From the NCBI GenBank assembly GCA_036346205.1, contig JARFJB010001495.1:1961001-2025000 (forward strand): a DNA stretch of 64,000 nucleotides, given 5' to 3'. This document shows, one piece after another, positions 47,311 through 61,128 of the stretch. The translations under genes and the position numbers were made by a program. The stretch's first letter is position 1; every line of letters starts with the position of its first letter. This DNA comes from Vesta saturnalis. Lineage: Eukaryota; Arthropoda; Insecta; Coleoptera; Lampyridae. The notes below the pieces were generated by a model. It had not been told where the DNA came from. It did not search any database and was given only the letters and a program-made list of their open reading frames with translations.

Positions 47311-48420
47311 TTAGGTTAAAATATTTCTCGTGATGTCATTTCCCGCTTGGTTGGCTTGAGGTAAATGGTTTCTAATATTGCGAAACATAACTGCTGTCTC
47401 AAGATCTCCATCTTCGGGTGGGTCTTGTTCACCCATCTCACAGGCAGTGTTGTGTAACACTGCCGTTGCAACGATAATGGTTTCGACTCGCTCCAATTTT
47501 AAGCGTAGGCCAGAATTGGAAATTGGCGTTTCCAAACACCGTATGACCGTTCAACGGTATTTCGAGTTCTGATAAGCGACTCATTGAACAGTTTTTTCGG
47601 TGGAGGGGGGTCCAGGATTAGCAAGTTGTGTTATTAAATATGTCTTGATAGGATACCCACTATCCCCAACAATTAAATTATTTCCCATTTCACCTCGTTC
47701 AAATTTTCCGCGAACAGTTGAATTATTAAAAATTGTCGATTCATGTGCTGACCATGGCCATCGAGCCACAATATTATTTATTTGCAATTGCGGGCCACAA
47801 ATTGTTTGTACGTTAAGCGATATAAAACCTTTTCTAAAAATATCGGCGTTTTCACCTCCAGGGAATTGAAGTCTTATGTGCGTACAGTCTATAGCCCCAA
47901 TGCAGCGAGGAAACCTGATTATATTATAAAATTCCCGCCGAACTCTTGCAATTTCTGGAGCAGTGGTAGACATTCTTATATAACGATGATTTAGTTGTGC
48001 AATTGCACGAGACACTTTATGGATAACTTTACTAGCTGTACTTTTGTGTATTCCAACAAAATCACCCACTGTTATTAAGCTGTGTCCGTAAAACCATTAC
48101 TGCAGGGGACAAAGCATGGTTTCACAATTATTACTGTGGTTGCATTCATACAAGAGAAGCACTTCATGCACCACATGTTCTCAAAATTTAAATTACCAAG
48201 TACAAAAGTATAACGTTAAAGAAACAAAGAAGTTTTATATACTACCTATCCGTGAGATTAGAAATTCTCCCTTCAATTTCATGTAAAATTCGATTCACTG
48301 TTAATTTCGAAAGACGAAATCTACAATAAAACTCTTGATCATTCCACATTGTAAAATGGTTTTTCCGTTCGCGTACTTGTCGAATGCGATTATTTATCTT
48401 CTAGATCATTTTGCACATCT
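47311..48420 (-). pseudogene. PIF/Harbinger (HARBI1-like) nuclease
   Basis: Minus strand. N-terminal part FTMWNDQEFYCRFRLSKLTV (about 48290-48350). Then VGDFVGIHKSTASKVIHKVS (48069 downward) and GAIDCTHIRLQFPGG with the first Asp (about 47900). Next are FISLNVQTICGPQLQ, the second Asp in IVGDSGYP (about 47660) and, in another frame, LIRTRNTVERSYGVWKRQFP with the catalytic Glu (about 47515-47580). The tail is LKLERVETIIVATAVLHNTA. Two near-compensating frameshifts (about 47590 and 47515) and an unreadable stretch at 48100-48240 (possibly an intron) break it. The core stretch 47581-48069 is intact. Confidence 0.85.
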
Positions 48421-48639
48421 TCGTCGTCTTATTCTAGTACAGCAAAAAAATTTTCTAAATCTATGTTTATTTTAAATTTAGGTTGTTTTGTTCCAGAGCT
48501 TTCAATTGACTGACAAATAAACAGTCTGTACTGCTGAACTAAGTTTAAACCGTCGCTGCGCACGGTTTAGCCAAAGAGGTGTGTAAAACTGTCATTGAAA
48601 AATCCAACAAAACGATTGAACTCACTTTAAACGCAGAAC

Positions 48640-48670
48640 GGAGTTTAAACCAGCAGTGAGCAACCCGCCC
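48640..48670. mobile_element. Right terminus of the Harbinger element
   Basis: On the complement the end reads GGGCGGGTTGCTCACTGC followed by GGTTTAAAC, a typical Harbinger terminus, and is flanked by TAA (48671-48673), the expected 3-bp target. The matching left end was not found. Confidence 0.5.
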
Positions 48671-48726
48671 TAAGGAACACGATTTATAAAAGTTTTACAC
48701 ACCGAGCTTTAATTTCAGAAAACTTT

Positions 48727-50281
48727 TGGACAATATTACGAATATTTAATGCATCCATTCGGTGTGATTGTCAGATTAATTAAACGTTCTTAAAGCACTG
48801 TAGTTCTAAGGTGGTTCTTAATCAAGCTAAGCTTAAAAAACGATCTCTCAGCTGAAGCAACTGAAACAAGTGCCGTCAAAATTATTGCAATTAGTGTATT
48901 ATGAAAATAACTGTGTAGATCATTTTGTACGAAATATGTTTTTCTAAACTACAACTAAAAAGGGTATATATTTCTTCGAATTCCATCGATATCTATCTCA
49001 TTTTTGTCAGATAATATTACTTCTAAGTCTAGGCGGTGATTCCTTAAATCTGATTCAGAATTTTTATTAATTCCCGTAAGTTGTATAAAAACCCAAAGTA
49101 TAAATGAAGAATGCTCATTAAGTTCTTGCAATGAATTATCTAAAAATAGTGGAATAAAAATTCCGTATAACATTTTTTTAGGTCATTTTCCTCATCATCT
49201 TCATGTTCATAATCAAAATTGACGTTTTTTTTTTCGACGTCTAACAGTTTCCGGTAAACAAAATGCGGCATCTATTTCAAGAAGATCATCCATTTTTATA
49301 ACTTCTTGGAGGTGGCATCTGTTCATTTTCGCCTGAAATACGGTATTACTTTATTCAATAGTTCCAAGCACACTGTCATATTATAAGATATTTTTGAAAC
49401 AGCTTACTTAATATATTAATCTGCAACAGTATGTCGTACCATATTACTATAGAACATATAAACTTAGAATTTTCTATTTTTGCACAGACATGCTGCCTGG
49501 TGACGAGTTTTAATGTCTTTGCCGTTCTCATCTGATATCGTGATGATTGCTTCATATATTGTATCTAAATCGTGCCCCACGGCGCGTATCGAATCTATCC
49601 TACTCTCCCATCGTGTGTCTAATAATGGTTTTAATGTGAAGTTATTGACATGTGTCTTCAAAATATCCCAACGTTGAATTGAAGATGCCAAAAATACGTA
49701 AAGTTCCTGAACGATACCAAAAACTTCAGCCGTTTCGAAATTTATATTAGCTGCATCATCATGACCAAATTTAAACTGTAAGATGCGTATGGAACAAAAC
49801 ATGCTCTAGGGTTAGAATCTAAAATATTTTTTCAGCCCATTGCGCTTCCATTTCATATTTGACCAATCACTGACGACGAATATTTCTTGGATACAAATTT
49901 AGAGATTCAAAATGTGTATGAAACCGTCGTTGTTTGAAAATTCAAATCAACAAAGCATACTGTAGCTGTTAAGTGTTCTGCTCTTCTCATTTTTTGGATG
50001 TGGGCATCCTTTAACTTGAATATTACCATTCTCAACCAAAAGCTGTCTTTCTGCATGTGAAAGCGTCTCTGGTCGTTTACCTAGATCGTCACTTAAGAGA
50101 GTTTGTGAAATAGGTGAAGGGTACTGACACTACTCTCACTTACTTGAAAGGTTGTACTAATATCGTGACTCGTAGACGGCACCGATTCTTCAGTTTTTAT
50201 ATATTTGAAAATCGCACCCTTCTCTCTTTTTTTTCTTGTTCTTTGCCCACTCTCTTCGCCGGATAGTCTTTTACGCTTCAT
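48727..50281 (-). pseudogene. hAT transposase (ZMYM1/DUF4371-like), internally deleted
   Basis: Starts MKRKRLSGEESGQRTRKK at 50281, the usual basic hAT N-terminus. Then GKRPETLSHAERQLLVENG (about 50050), a large gap, NFETAEVFGIVQELYVFLAS and TRWESRIDSIRAV (about 49740-49580), EIDIDGIRRNI (about 48990) and the dimerisation block VSVASAERSFFKLSLIKNHL (about 48820-48880). The order and motifs are those of the hAT family of the 2.2-kb and 21-26-kb copies. The zinc-finger/DUF4371 part (about 49800-50090) is mostly gone. Stops and shifts are present. Confidence 0.85.
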
Positions 50282-50860
50282 GATTTTTTTATAAGCTGGA
50301 AGTCTATTACCTCAGTACTGTAGAGTAACTTCAATTTCATAAGATTTTCTTAATTTATTTAACGTAATTGATATTTACACTTAAAATTATACAACGCTTA
50401 ATTTCTTCAATTTTTCACTACAGGTCATTTGTATCAACTAACAACTAAATTTATTTTGAATATTTATTTCTGATGTACACGCGACCTACTATCGAAACCG
50501 ACTTTCCTTTCCACCACTAACGTGCGAGATTCGAGACTGGAAGTCCACCGACAATTGATAAGATACAGGCGACTGATAGCTACGCGTTTGTCGGTTGATC
50601 ATGATAGGGGTAGGATTTCTAGACCTGCGGCGAATGAAAGCTACTTTAATGTTCTAAATATAACTAAGCCGTGATCCGGCGGATTCGTTGCAGTTGCAGT
50701 CCCTTACACCGTTTAAACAATAAAGTTATAATCGCACTTTGCACAACCCACATGCACTAATTAACATTTTTTCTTTTACTTTTGTTGTATTTGCAACAGA
50801 ACACGTTTGCCACTAGGCTGGCGCGGTTCTGCTACACAACATAATAATCTTTCAGGCATA
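50282..50860. other. Non-coding DNA, probably the 5' flank of the hAT element
   Basis: No gene or paired terminus recognised. Confidence 0.4.
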
Positions 50861-50864
50861 TTGA

Positions 50865-51025
50865 AGAAATATTTCTATGAAAGGTTGATAACATTTCTGA
50901 AACGTTTCTGCAATATTTATAAATTCCAATATGTCCTGTCATGAAATATATCATGCAATATTTCTGAAACTAATGATTGCAATATTTCTGATATATTTCT
51001 TATGTAAAATAGAAATATTTCAGCA
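50865..51025. repeat. Degenerate array of ATATTTCTGAAA-like units
   Basis: AATATTTCT / AGAAATATT and GAAACGTTTCTG motifs recur in both orientations through about 160 bp, giving a locally palindromic, satellite-like tract. Confidence 0.55.
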
Positions 51026-51097
51026 AAGATTTAGATAACTGTATGGGGGAATTCTTCGGACTTGGTTTAGTACTCACTCTACCCCACTGTTCCTCTA

Positions 51098-51140
51098 CCA
51101 CTGTTGAACTGTCGGTGAAACAACAATAGTTCAACAGTGG
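51098..51140. repeat. Perfect 13-bp hairpin
   Basis: CCACTGTTGAACT (51098-51110) and its exact reverse complement (51128-51140) with a 17-base spacer. Confidence 0.8.
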
Positions 51141-51587
51141 CTCTTTTATTAATTAGAAAAATTAATTTTATTAATTACTTACTGAAGTTATCTTGATAAC
51201 CGCACGCTTGATTTTGGTAACCAAGAACTGATTATTCCATAAATATGAGTTTCTGCTCATCTTGGGTTTTGTTTTCGAACAGTTGCAACTGACGTTAAAT
51301 AAATTTCGGTCTTTAAACACTTTCTTTTATTTTTCCAAAAAAGTGTAAGAATTTAGCGACCCTATTGCTAATTACTTTTCTTAATATGTTAACTGTTAGT
51401 TTGTAATATCACGGATCATATTATTAATTAATCACCGTTTCCACCTCGGATTTTTCGAAATATGAAGATTTTTAAAAAAATGGCTGTTTTTATCAAAAAC
51501 GTCTTTGCCCTCTTTTAACCCCGTCCCCTGGAGTTACCTCTCCAAATCTTAAATGGTAAGAGGTCTCGAGTAAGAGCTCATTTGAAA

Positions 51588-52028
51588 GGTCCTTTTGATT
51601 CTTTTATTTTGGCGTTTTTGAATTGCTCTGTGGAAGTTATCCCTTAGGTTCCAAATTCTTAATGTATTATTATTTTTGTTAAGAAGAAAATTGGCATGGA
51701 CACAATGAAATGTCATATTTGTTCAACAAACAATAACACTTCAAGTAAGGCAAAAAGCATTTTTGATTTATCAGATACGGTTAATTAATAAATAGCAAAA
51801 AAAAATTGAATGTAGTTATTTGGTCGTGGAATAGAATTCATTGTTGGAGAAATTATTATTATTTCTATGACAGTTTTCTTCTTCATAAAGACAATAATAC
51901 GTTAAGTATTTGAGACTTACGGGACAATTTCCATAGAGCAAAAAAAAAAGTTTTCCTTGATTTTCTCGCAAACAAATGGACCGATTAAAAAAAAATAAAC
52001 GCCAAAATAAATGAATCAAAAGAACCGG
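51588..52028. repeat. Inverted repeat (small foldback element)
   Basis: CTTTTGATTCTTTTATTTTG (51592 onward) matches the complement of about 51997-52024 (CTTTTGATTCATTTATTTTG). The similarity resumes with GCTCT-TGGAA-TT-TCCC (51634-51654 against about 51919-51942). No coding sequence. Confidence 0.6.
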
Positions 52029-52296
52029 TTTAGGTTAGGTGTTAGATCAGGGTAGCCATTTTCTTTAAGTGTAAGCGATATTTTCGTTTTCGTTTTTCAG
52101 GTCCTCTTGTTTTGAGCATATTGTTTTCGCTCTATCGTACAAGCACCTTGCCACGTCTAATTTCACGCGTTTGTGATGACTGGAGTTGTAGTGTAGTATC
52201 TCCCCGTGTGGCTAGATTTCCTTTATACACTTGTCGTGAAAGTGTTGTCATTCCTGTGTACAGGAACTGGTTGAACTGCTTAAATCATAATATATG

Positions 52297-52440
52297 AATT
52301 CGACTCAAGTGCGAAAACAATTCTTCTTAGGACTAATCCTGATCACGGAAGCAGAGTCCGCTTCCGAAACGCGCGTTGTGGAAATAGGTCGATAAATTCA
52401 ACTAATATGATACCACAGTTACAAAATACTTATAACACCG
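52297..52440 (+). repeat. Penelope-type 3' end repeat
   Basis: Contains ATTCGACTCAAGTGCGAAA (shared with 27541-27592) followed by CCTGATCACGGAAG, a stem, CTTCCGAAACG and GTGGAAATAGG (shared with 20768-20890). No Penelope protein is visible just upstream; the frame at 52112-52297 is unrecognised. Confidence 0.6.
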
Positions 52441-53990
52441 AAGGCCAGTGACGATGTTCAGACAGTGTTTGTAACATCTTTCTGTAAATAAATTTAGTTC
52501 AAGTTAAGCTATATTTAAATCGGAATACAACTGTTACCACTTTTCTGTACCGTTTACCATGCTGTAAACTGTTTGCGCTTATCAATGTAATCAAAGAGCA
52601 AACGTATTGGCTTCTCTTCAACGTACCTATTATTAAAATGGCATATGAGCGATTACGTGAATTTGACTGATTCCTGTAACGTAAATTCTTTTTATTAAGA
52701 CCAATCATATAGGAACCTTAACCTTAACGCCTCCAATTCAATTGGTGCAAATATTATTTATATATTTTTAATTGTTAATATTGTTATCATATGTATTAAT
52801 ACTACGGCAATGTCGGTTACTAAGGATGCAACGGATGATTGCCAAGAAGCGATTACACATTTCAACAATTTTGAAAATACGAACTTGTTACTTCTAGTAT
52901 ACGGAGGAATTTGTTATAATTTTGAAATACATCACCATTTTGACAAGATACTTAGCTTTTGATTTTAAATTACAGATTAACATTAAGTTCCTTTGGTTAA
53001 ATATTTACTTAACTATGGAAAAAAAATATGTTTATCTAGGGATTTGTTGTAAAATTGTTATAGTCATATGCATCACAATCTTTATTTTAAAAATTACACA
53101 ATTTCTTATAAAAAACACAACCGTAAATTAAATACCCTGGGTTTAGTCTCCAATGCGGACTTCATTTTAGTATAACGATAGCGTAGGTGAGGGCGTATCT
53201 ATATTATTCCCTAAAATTTTCTATGACCGACCTTGAGGAAAAATCCCGCTTGAATGGAGCTTGCGTAAATTAATTTTTTTATCCAAACAGTAAAATATTT
53301 CATGAAACTAAATTTGAACCCCTCGTATTAATTACAGATTGACTTTAACCAATTGAACATCGAAATTAGTCTTTGTGCACCCAACTACCATAAAATTAAA
53401 TTTACAATAATACCAAAAAAAAAAGGATAAACTTGTAAAAAAATTTAATAGATCATCACAAACAGTTTCATTTACGTTATCGAATAGGTATTTAAACCGT
53501 ACTTTCTGCAATATTGAGAGACCAAATGTTATGTTTCCGTGTTATTTATTCAGTATCACGTAAAATTCATTATATCAACATAGATAATACTAATTGATTT
53601 TTCGTGAAACCGTTGTGAATGTCAAATGCACACCTTGGTCCATTATAAATCAATTTGGTAGTTAACAATTAATTACCGATTGCTTTCTGTCAAGTTGATT
53701 TATCCCATCTTCATTTTTAATTATCGAAGGTCGTATGTTTTATTTTCACTTCAATCAACTATGTTGTAACATTAATCTTTCGTTCGAATATTGCAATGAA
53801 ATGAAATATTATCGTGCAAACCACTAAATTGTTTTCTTGAATTAATTGTAAAAAGATTGGACATACAATCTGGTAAAAGAACGAAAATTATTCTTTTTAT
53901 ATTAACTGGAACACATCCAATTTCTTGTAGGAACCTCGCGTTCTTTCGTTTCTGATAAATTTTGTGACAAATTAAATTAGTTAAACATCT

Positions 53991-53992
<2 letters not shown>
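52441..53992. other. AT-rich DNA without a recognisable gene
   Basis: Short frames only (52499-52708 minus, 52922-53131 plus), no motifs. Confidence 0.6.

Positions 53993-54074
<82 letters not shown>
53993..54074. repeat. (AT)n microsatellite at the left edge of a mariner-type element
   Basis: About 41 AT units. The adjoining element lacks its outermost left end, as if the repeat had replaced it. Confidence 0.95.
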
Positions 54075-54079
<5 letters not shown>

Positions 54080-54603
54080 CCAGATTTCCTAATTTTGCGC
54101 TACACGTAGTCATTTTGTTTTCTTAAATAGAATGCCGTATTTATTTTTATTGCAATGAATTAGGCGTCTCAAACTTATTAAGATCTCAAATTTTCAAAAT
54201 TGTATCTCTACTAGCTGCCGAGATAAGACAACACCGCGTTTTCAGTAACAAGTACCGAAACGCTTAAATATCTGCAAAACCGCTAAAGCTGTGATTACAA
54301 AATTCGGTATTTGGGGGTTCCTAGGCATGCGGAATTGGAAAATGATATCGGCACTGTTGCCAGATTTCCCAGTCTTGCGCTACACATAGTCTTTTTGTTA
54401 TCTTAAATAGAATGTCCCATTTATTTTTATTGAAATAAATGACTTGAGTTATGTAGGTTATTTTTTTATTTGTGATTGGCCACTTTCCCCTGTACTTTAA
54501 CTAGTAACAATAATGCTAAGATAAGAAGGAGATTAAAAGCCAATGGACTAAAACAACAATAACTTAATTAATTAATTAACAATAGAATTAATAATTAACA
54601 ACA

Positions 54604-55650
54604 CTAACTTTTAATTAAATGCTCAAAGTGGGCTCCATTATTTACCAGACAGTATCCAAGTCGATCATAAAATTCTCGCAATGTGTTGCTCAACATATCC
54701 GGTGTTATAAGTACAATTTCGATGCGGATTCTTTCGCAGAGTTCGTTCAAATTTTCTGGACGATTTCTGTAGACACGGTTCTTCAAATGACCCCACAAGA
54801 AGAAGTCCAGTGGAGTCGTATCAGGGGATCGAGGTGGCCATTCTAATGCTCCACGTCTTCCAATCAGCCTTCCTGGGAATTGGTTGTTTAGAAATTGCAT
54901 GGCTTCTCTTGAATAATGAGGCGGAGCACCATCATGTTGGTACCAGATTTCACCTATATTTCTATTTTGTTGAATGGTAGGAACTATACTTTCTCTAAGG
55001 AGCTCCCAATACTTTCGTCCTGTTAATGTACCTTCTATGAAAATAGGTTCGATAATATTGTTTCCCAATATTCCCGCCCAGACGTTAACTTTCTCAGGAT
55101 ATTGGGTATGAAGTTCTTTCATCCAATGAGGGTTATCTCTAGACCAAATTCGGCAATTGTGCCTCTTAACTTGGCCGTTCAAGCAAAAAGTAGCTTCGTC
55201 ACTGAATACAATTTTGTGCGCAAAATAAGGATCTTGGTTGATATCTTCCATCATGATTTCGGCGAATTCATTGCGGCGGTCAGGATCATCCTCTAAAAGC
55301 TCTTGAGTGTAATGGATCTTTAATTTATTTTCCTTCAAAATAGTCCTTACAGATTTTTGACAGATTTCGGTACCTATAGCTAACTGGTTGGTGCTTACTT
55401 TTGGATTTTCCTCTATTTGTAATAAAACGTTTAATTTATTTTCATCGCCTGTAGCAGTTCTTGGGCGTCCGGTTTTAGGTAAACATTTTATGGACCCTGT
55501 TTCCTTGTAATGTCGACAAGTTCTGTGTACGGCAGACTTTTTAATGGGTTTATTAGGATAACGATTATTAAACAAGTTGCAGACTTCTTGATATGTCCTT
55601 GTTTTATTTCCATACCCACGAAAAATCAAAATATCAATACGTTGGGTTTC
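54604..55650 (-). pseudogene. DD41D-type transposase, 340 codons open but without an in-frame ATG
   Basis: The longest clean coding frame in the window. N-terminus RIDILIFRGYGNKTRTYQEV with RYPNKPIKKSAVHRT, a helix-turn-helix region, and TGRPRTATGDEN. First Asp in KIVFSDEATFCLNG (about 55205), second in WYQHDGAPPHYSRE (about 54930), third in WPPRSPDTTPLDFFLWG (about 54800), 41 residues from the second. It ends FEHLIKS at 54604. No stop or frameshift from 55650 to 54604. The only candidate initiator ATG (about 55655) is out of frame: ATG-A-GAA..., with TGA in frame just upstream. One indel at codon 2 would explain this. Family length is normal. Confidence 0.85.
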
Positions 55651-56000
55651 TCATAGAACAAAATCCATAATCAAATTATAATTTTGTAATCGATGCAATA
55701 TTCACCGGCTTAACTGACAATGATGTGTTTAATTTGTCATTGTTGTAACATGGCGACGGCTAGAGTGTTGAAAACAATTGAATCAGTGCTTACTTATTCC
55801 TAGGGTATTCATATTTTCGGGCATCTCCGATAAATTTAATGAATGCTCATTCTAAAATAAGTAACTATCCCATAATATTTCTCACTAGTATCTAATAGTA
55901 TAAACAGAATTTTGAGAATTTGGGATCTTCCATTTAAGATAACAAAAAGACTAAGTATTGAGATCTTAATAACTGTGAGACGCCCACTTGATTGCAATAA

Positions 56001-57247
<1,247 letters not shown>

Positions 57248-58194
57248 CAGGGTATCAATTTGAAAACTTGCCAAACCTCATATCTTCGAAAGTGTAACAG
57301 GTAAGTAAAATTTCTTGAAAACGTTTCTAGAACATTGAGGGGGAACCAATATGACTTATATAGGAATCTTCTGCAATTCACCGCTTAGGCTTCAGCCACC
57401 CCAATTTTTTAAATTGCACTACCTCATGTGTAATACATCATTGGAAAGCTCTTTAAAAATGCTATCCATCAGTACCGAACAAAATGTTAATTAATCGATT
57501 ATTTTTTAAGTAATTCGAAAAATAGTATTTAAATTAATTTATTCAAATTTATTGTTTTAAATGTCAAATTAGGTACTATTTTCCAAAAACAGCTTATCTT
57601 TACAAATAGCTAGTACAAATCAACAGAAAAACTCAACAATAATCCATACATTGTACAAGCAAATGTCCAAACACAACTTGTCTGAAGCTCCTATAATAAG
57701 CAATCATCTGATAAATAAACAATACATTGTACAAGCAAATGTCCAAACACAACTTGTCTGAAGCTCCTATAATAAGCAATCATCTGATAAATAAACAATA
57801 TTTTGTGTTTTTTGATTCATAGATCGTAATTTTTTACGATCTTTTTGAAGTAGTGATTTGATTTGATATTAGTAGCGATAACTACGAAAACATACAACTA
57901 AAGTCACTGCAACTTTTTTTTGCTTTTTTAAACAAAATAATCGATTACTTAACATTTTGTTTAGTACTGATGAATAGCATTTTTAAAGGGCTTTCCAATG
58001 ATATGTCACACATGGGGTAGTGCAATTTAAAAAATAGGGTGAGATGGCTGGACCTAAGGGGTGGGTTGCAGAAGATTGCTCTGTGAGCCATAGAGGTTTA
58101 CCCTCCATGTTCTAAAAACGGTTTCGAGAAAGTTTACTTATATGTTATACTTTCGAAGATACGAGGTCTGGCAAGTTTTCAAATTGACACCCGG
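57248..58194. mobile_element. Foldback MITE of the CAGGGT/TA type
   Basis: Ends TA|CAGGGTATCAATTTG (57246-57248) and, on the complement, TA|CCGGGTGTCAATTTG (58194-58196). Inverted repeats of about 290 bp (57248 to about 57540; about 57905 to 58194) share GAAAACTTGCCA, ATATCTTCGAAAGT, TTGGAAAGC-CTTTA and TACTGATG-ATAGCAT. The middle has no transposase, only a tandem duplication. It is a non-autonomous relative of the long-TIR elements, by ends and target. Confidence 0.85.
57646..57797. repeat. Perfect 76-bp tandem duplication
   Basis: Two adjacent copies (57646-57721 and 57722-57797), each starting TACATTGTACAAGC, with no difference seen. Confidence 0.9.
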
Positions 58195-59626
58195 TATATA
58201 TTATAAGTGGATAGCGCATTGCATTCAAAATACATGTTCAAAAAGAATAGATAGAACGAAGTATGTACCAAATGTTTATGAAAAAAATAATTTTGCAGTG
58301 GTAGTAAACGCTAACGCTATTATTTCTACTTTTTAATATTCGCAACCCAACTTAATACAAACTTATACATATCATTTCTGAATAATTAGAGTTTCTATTA
58401 TGCTTGCACCAATTGGAACACGGGATGTGCTCTAACATAATGAATGCGCCATCCACGTAGTACATATAAACAAAGGTTTCCATGCAACAGCGGCAGTAGT
58501 TACCATCTAGTTGGAGTTTCATTTGTGTTATTATGTTCGCGTTTGCATATTATACAGGGTGTGAGGAAATGGCGTGTACAACGTTTAACCAGAGATTCCT
58601 TGGTCAAAAATAAGGCGATCCGGGTAAACATACCTATATTCGAAGTTGCTTCGTTTTGCCATTAGAGAGCGTCAAAGTTTTTAAAATAATTTCTTTCGAA
58701 ATCATTTCTAAACGCTTCAACCGATTTTAACTAAATTTGAGAAACATAGTTGTAACATAAGTTGGCATAATTTGACGTAAATGGGAACGTTTTTCGATAC
58801 GTAGACAATGAAAAAATCTACATGGTGTACAAAAAAAGATGTATTTTCTTGCCCCCTATAGATATGAGTTTCATTTTTTTATACTAGTAGGTCATTTTGT
58901 TTACAAACTTTTTGTACTCCTCCAAAATGTTGGTCAGATGTACAGTTTCGTCGCAAAAAAATAATTTACTCAACCCTGCATTTAATCATGGTCTGCTTAC
59001 TTGGAAAGAAAGCATGAGAAAGTAAATACACAAATTACATGAAAATGTTTTACTTTCTATAAAAATTTAAATTTTCAATCACAATTATGGATGTTTAACA
59101 CAATAAATTATTATGATAACTGTTCAAAATATTCTTCGTTTTTTTGCATGAATTAATTTAGCTTTTCAATACGGAAACTGTAACTACTTAAAATTATTAG
59201 TACTTTTAAACTTAATTTCGTCATTCGTGTCTTTTCTTCTTATGGTCAGTGCACGTTTTTAGAAGATAACGTTGGCTAGAGAAGAAATGTTTTACAAATC
59301 AAGGCCGTAGCTAAAAAAAATTCAGAACGGTCCAGATTTTCAATCGTGTAAATTAATGTTTAAAAAGTAAAATTTGATGAAAACGGTACTTATTTAAGTA
59401 AAAGCTAAATTAATTCATTTAGAAAAACGAAGATCATTTTGAACAATTATCATAATAATTTATTGCGTTAAACCTCTTACAAATTTTTAGTTTAGCCAAA
59501 AAGTTATTTTTTAAATTCCTACAAATCTGAATCAGTAATTGTAACTTAACACTAATAATGTTTTTATTCAAAGTTGGCTATGATTTAGAGAGCTAATGGA
59601 AATAATGAACGGTTAATTACCTACTG

Positions 59627-60640
59627 TTACAACAAATGTTCAAAATGGCCACCATTTCGTTGTACACGTGCGTTAATTCTACGTCGAAATAAATCTTCCT
59701 CGCCTTCAATAGGAGAGGAGTAAATTTTTGTTTTCACGGCACACCATAAAAAAAATCACAGGGTGTTAGATCCAGTGATCTTGCTGGTCATTTTACAGGA
59801 GAATAATTACCTCTTCCTATCCATCGATTTGTATAAATCGTATTTAAATACTGACGCACTTCTAACGAAAAATGTGGCGGAGCACCATCATGCATAAACC
59901 ACATATTCTGTCGTTGTAATAAGGTCAAATTCTCTAGTAAAGCGGGTAATGTTTCTTGCAAAAAAATTAAATAATTATTTCTATTTTAAGTTATTTGGCA
60001 TAATAACTGGACCCATAAGGAACTCCTCAATAATTCCTGCCCACACATTAAATTTAAATTCATGTTGGTAATGAGTAACTTTTGTTGCAAGGGGATTTGC
60101 ATCAGAGTAAACATGTTCATTATGTAAGTTAGTTACACCGGATCTTGTAAACGTAACTTCGTCGGTAAATAAAATTCTACTATGGACATTTGGAGTTTGT
60201 GATATCTGATTTTTAATAAAATTGTAAAACGTTAAGCGGGATTCTGGATCAATAGGTAATAAGTCTTGAATTTTTTTAACATGGTATGGATGTATAAGTT
60301 GTTCTTTTAAAACTCATTAACAACTAATTTTGGAACCGCTAATTCCAGCTCCAGGTCTCTAGTACTTTTGGGTTTTGGGATTTCCTCAACTCTGTCTAAA
60401 ATTTGTTCCTCCATGTCTACTGTTCTTGTAGTACGCTGTCGTCCACAATAAAAAATTCGTGACTTTAAACTACCATTCTCAAAGACGTCTAACAATGTTT
60501 TCAAAGGTTTGGTGATGCGGCACTATACGGTTAGGAAACCTTTCCCTGTAAACACTCTCGCCACCATTACATTCACAAAACCCACAAACTAACGACATAT
60601 CTACTTGTTCGGCATATGAAAATTCATGATGACTCCGAGA
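59627..60640 (-). pseudogene. DD41D-type transposase of element X, frameshifted
   Basis: Minus strand: FSYAEQVDMSLVCGF (about 60590-60635), RERFPNRIVPHHQTFENI (about 60510-60560), then, after a frameshift, KSRIFYCGRQRTTRTVDMEE and STRDLELELAVPKLV. First Asp in RILFTDEVTFTRSG (about 60160), second in WFMHDGAPPHFSLEV (about 59890), third in ARSLDLTPCDFF (about 59770), where the usual SPD is SLD and a stop replaces the Trp of WPARS. The C-terminus is in another frame and ends GGHFEHLL at 59627. Some four frameshifts or stops, otherwise complete. Confidence 0.85.
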
Positions 60641-61128
60641 CAAACCGTAATAAGAAAAATACTAAATGCCAACCGGAGTTCAGTTTAAGTGTCATTAAAG
60701 TAATAATTTCTTGTTTTACGTGTCAAATTAATCATAGCCAACTTTTAATAAAAACATTTCTTTTCTAGCCAACGTTACCTAAATTGAAAATTTTCTAAAA
60801 CTGCGTATTGACCAGAAGAAAAAATGACACTAATGACGAAATTAAGTTTAAAAGTAATACTAAGTACTAATAATTGTAAGTAGTTACTCACAGTTTCCGT
60901 ATTGAAAAGCTAAATTCATTCATTCAAAAAAACGAAGACATTTTGAACAATTACCATAATAATTTATTGCGTTAAACATCCATAATTGTGATTGAAAATT
61001 TAAATTTTTATTGAAACTAAAATATTTTCATATAATTTGTGTATTTACTTTCTCCCGCTTTCCTTCCAAGTAAGCAGACAATGATTAAATGTAGGGTTGA
61101 GTAAATTATTTTTTGCGACGAAACTGTA

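Noticed and set aside
52112..52297. Plus-strand frame just before the Penelope-type 3' repeat
   Set aside because: Position would suit a Penelope C-terminus, but no GIY-YIG or RT motif is visible in it.
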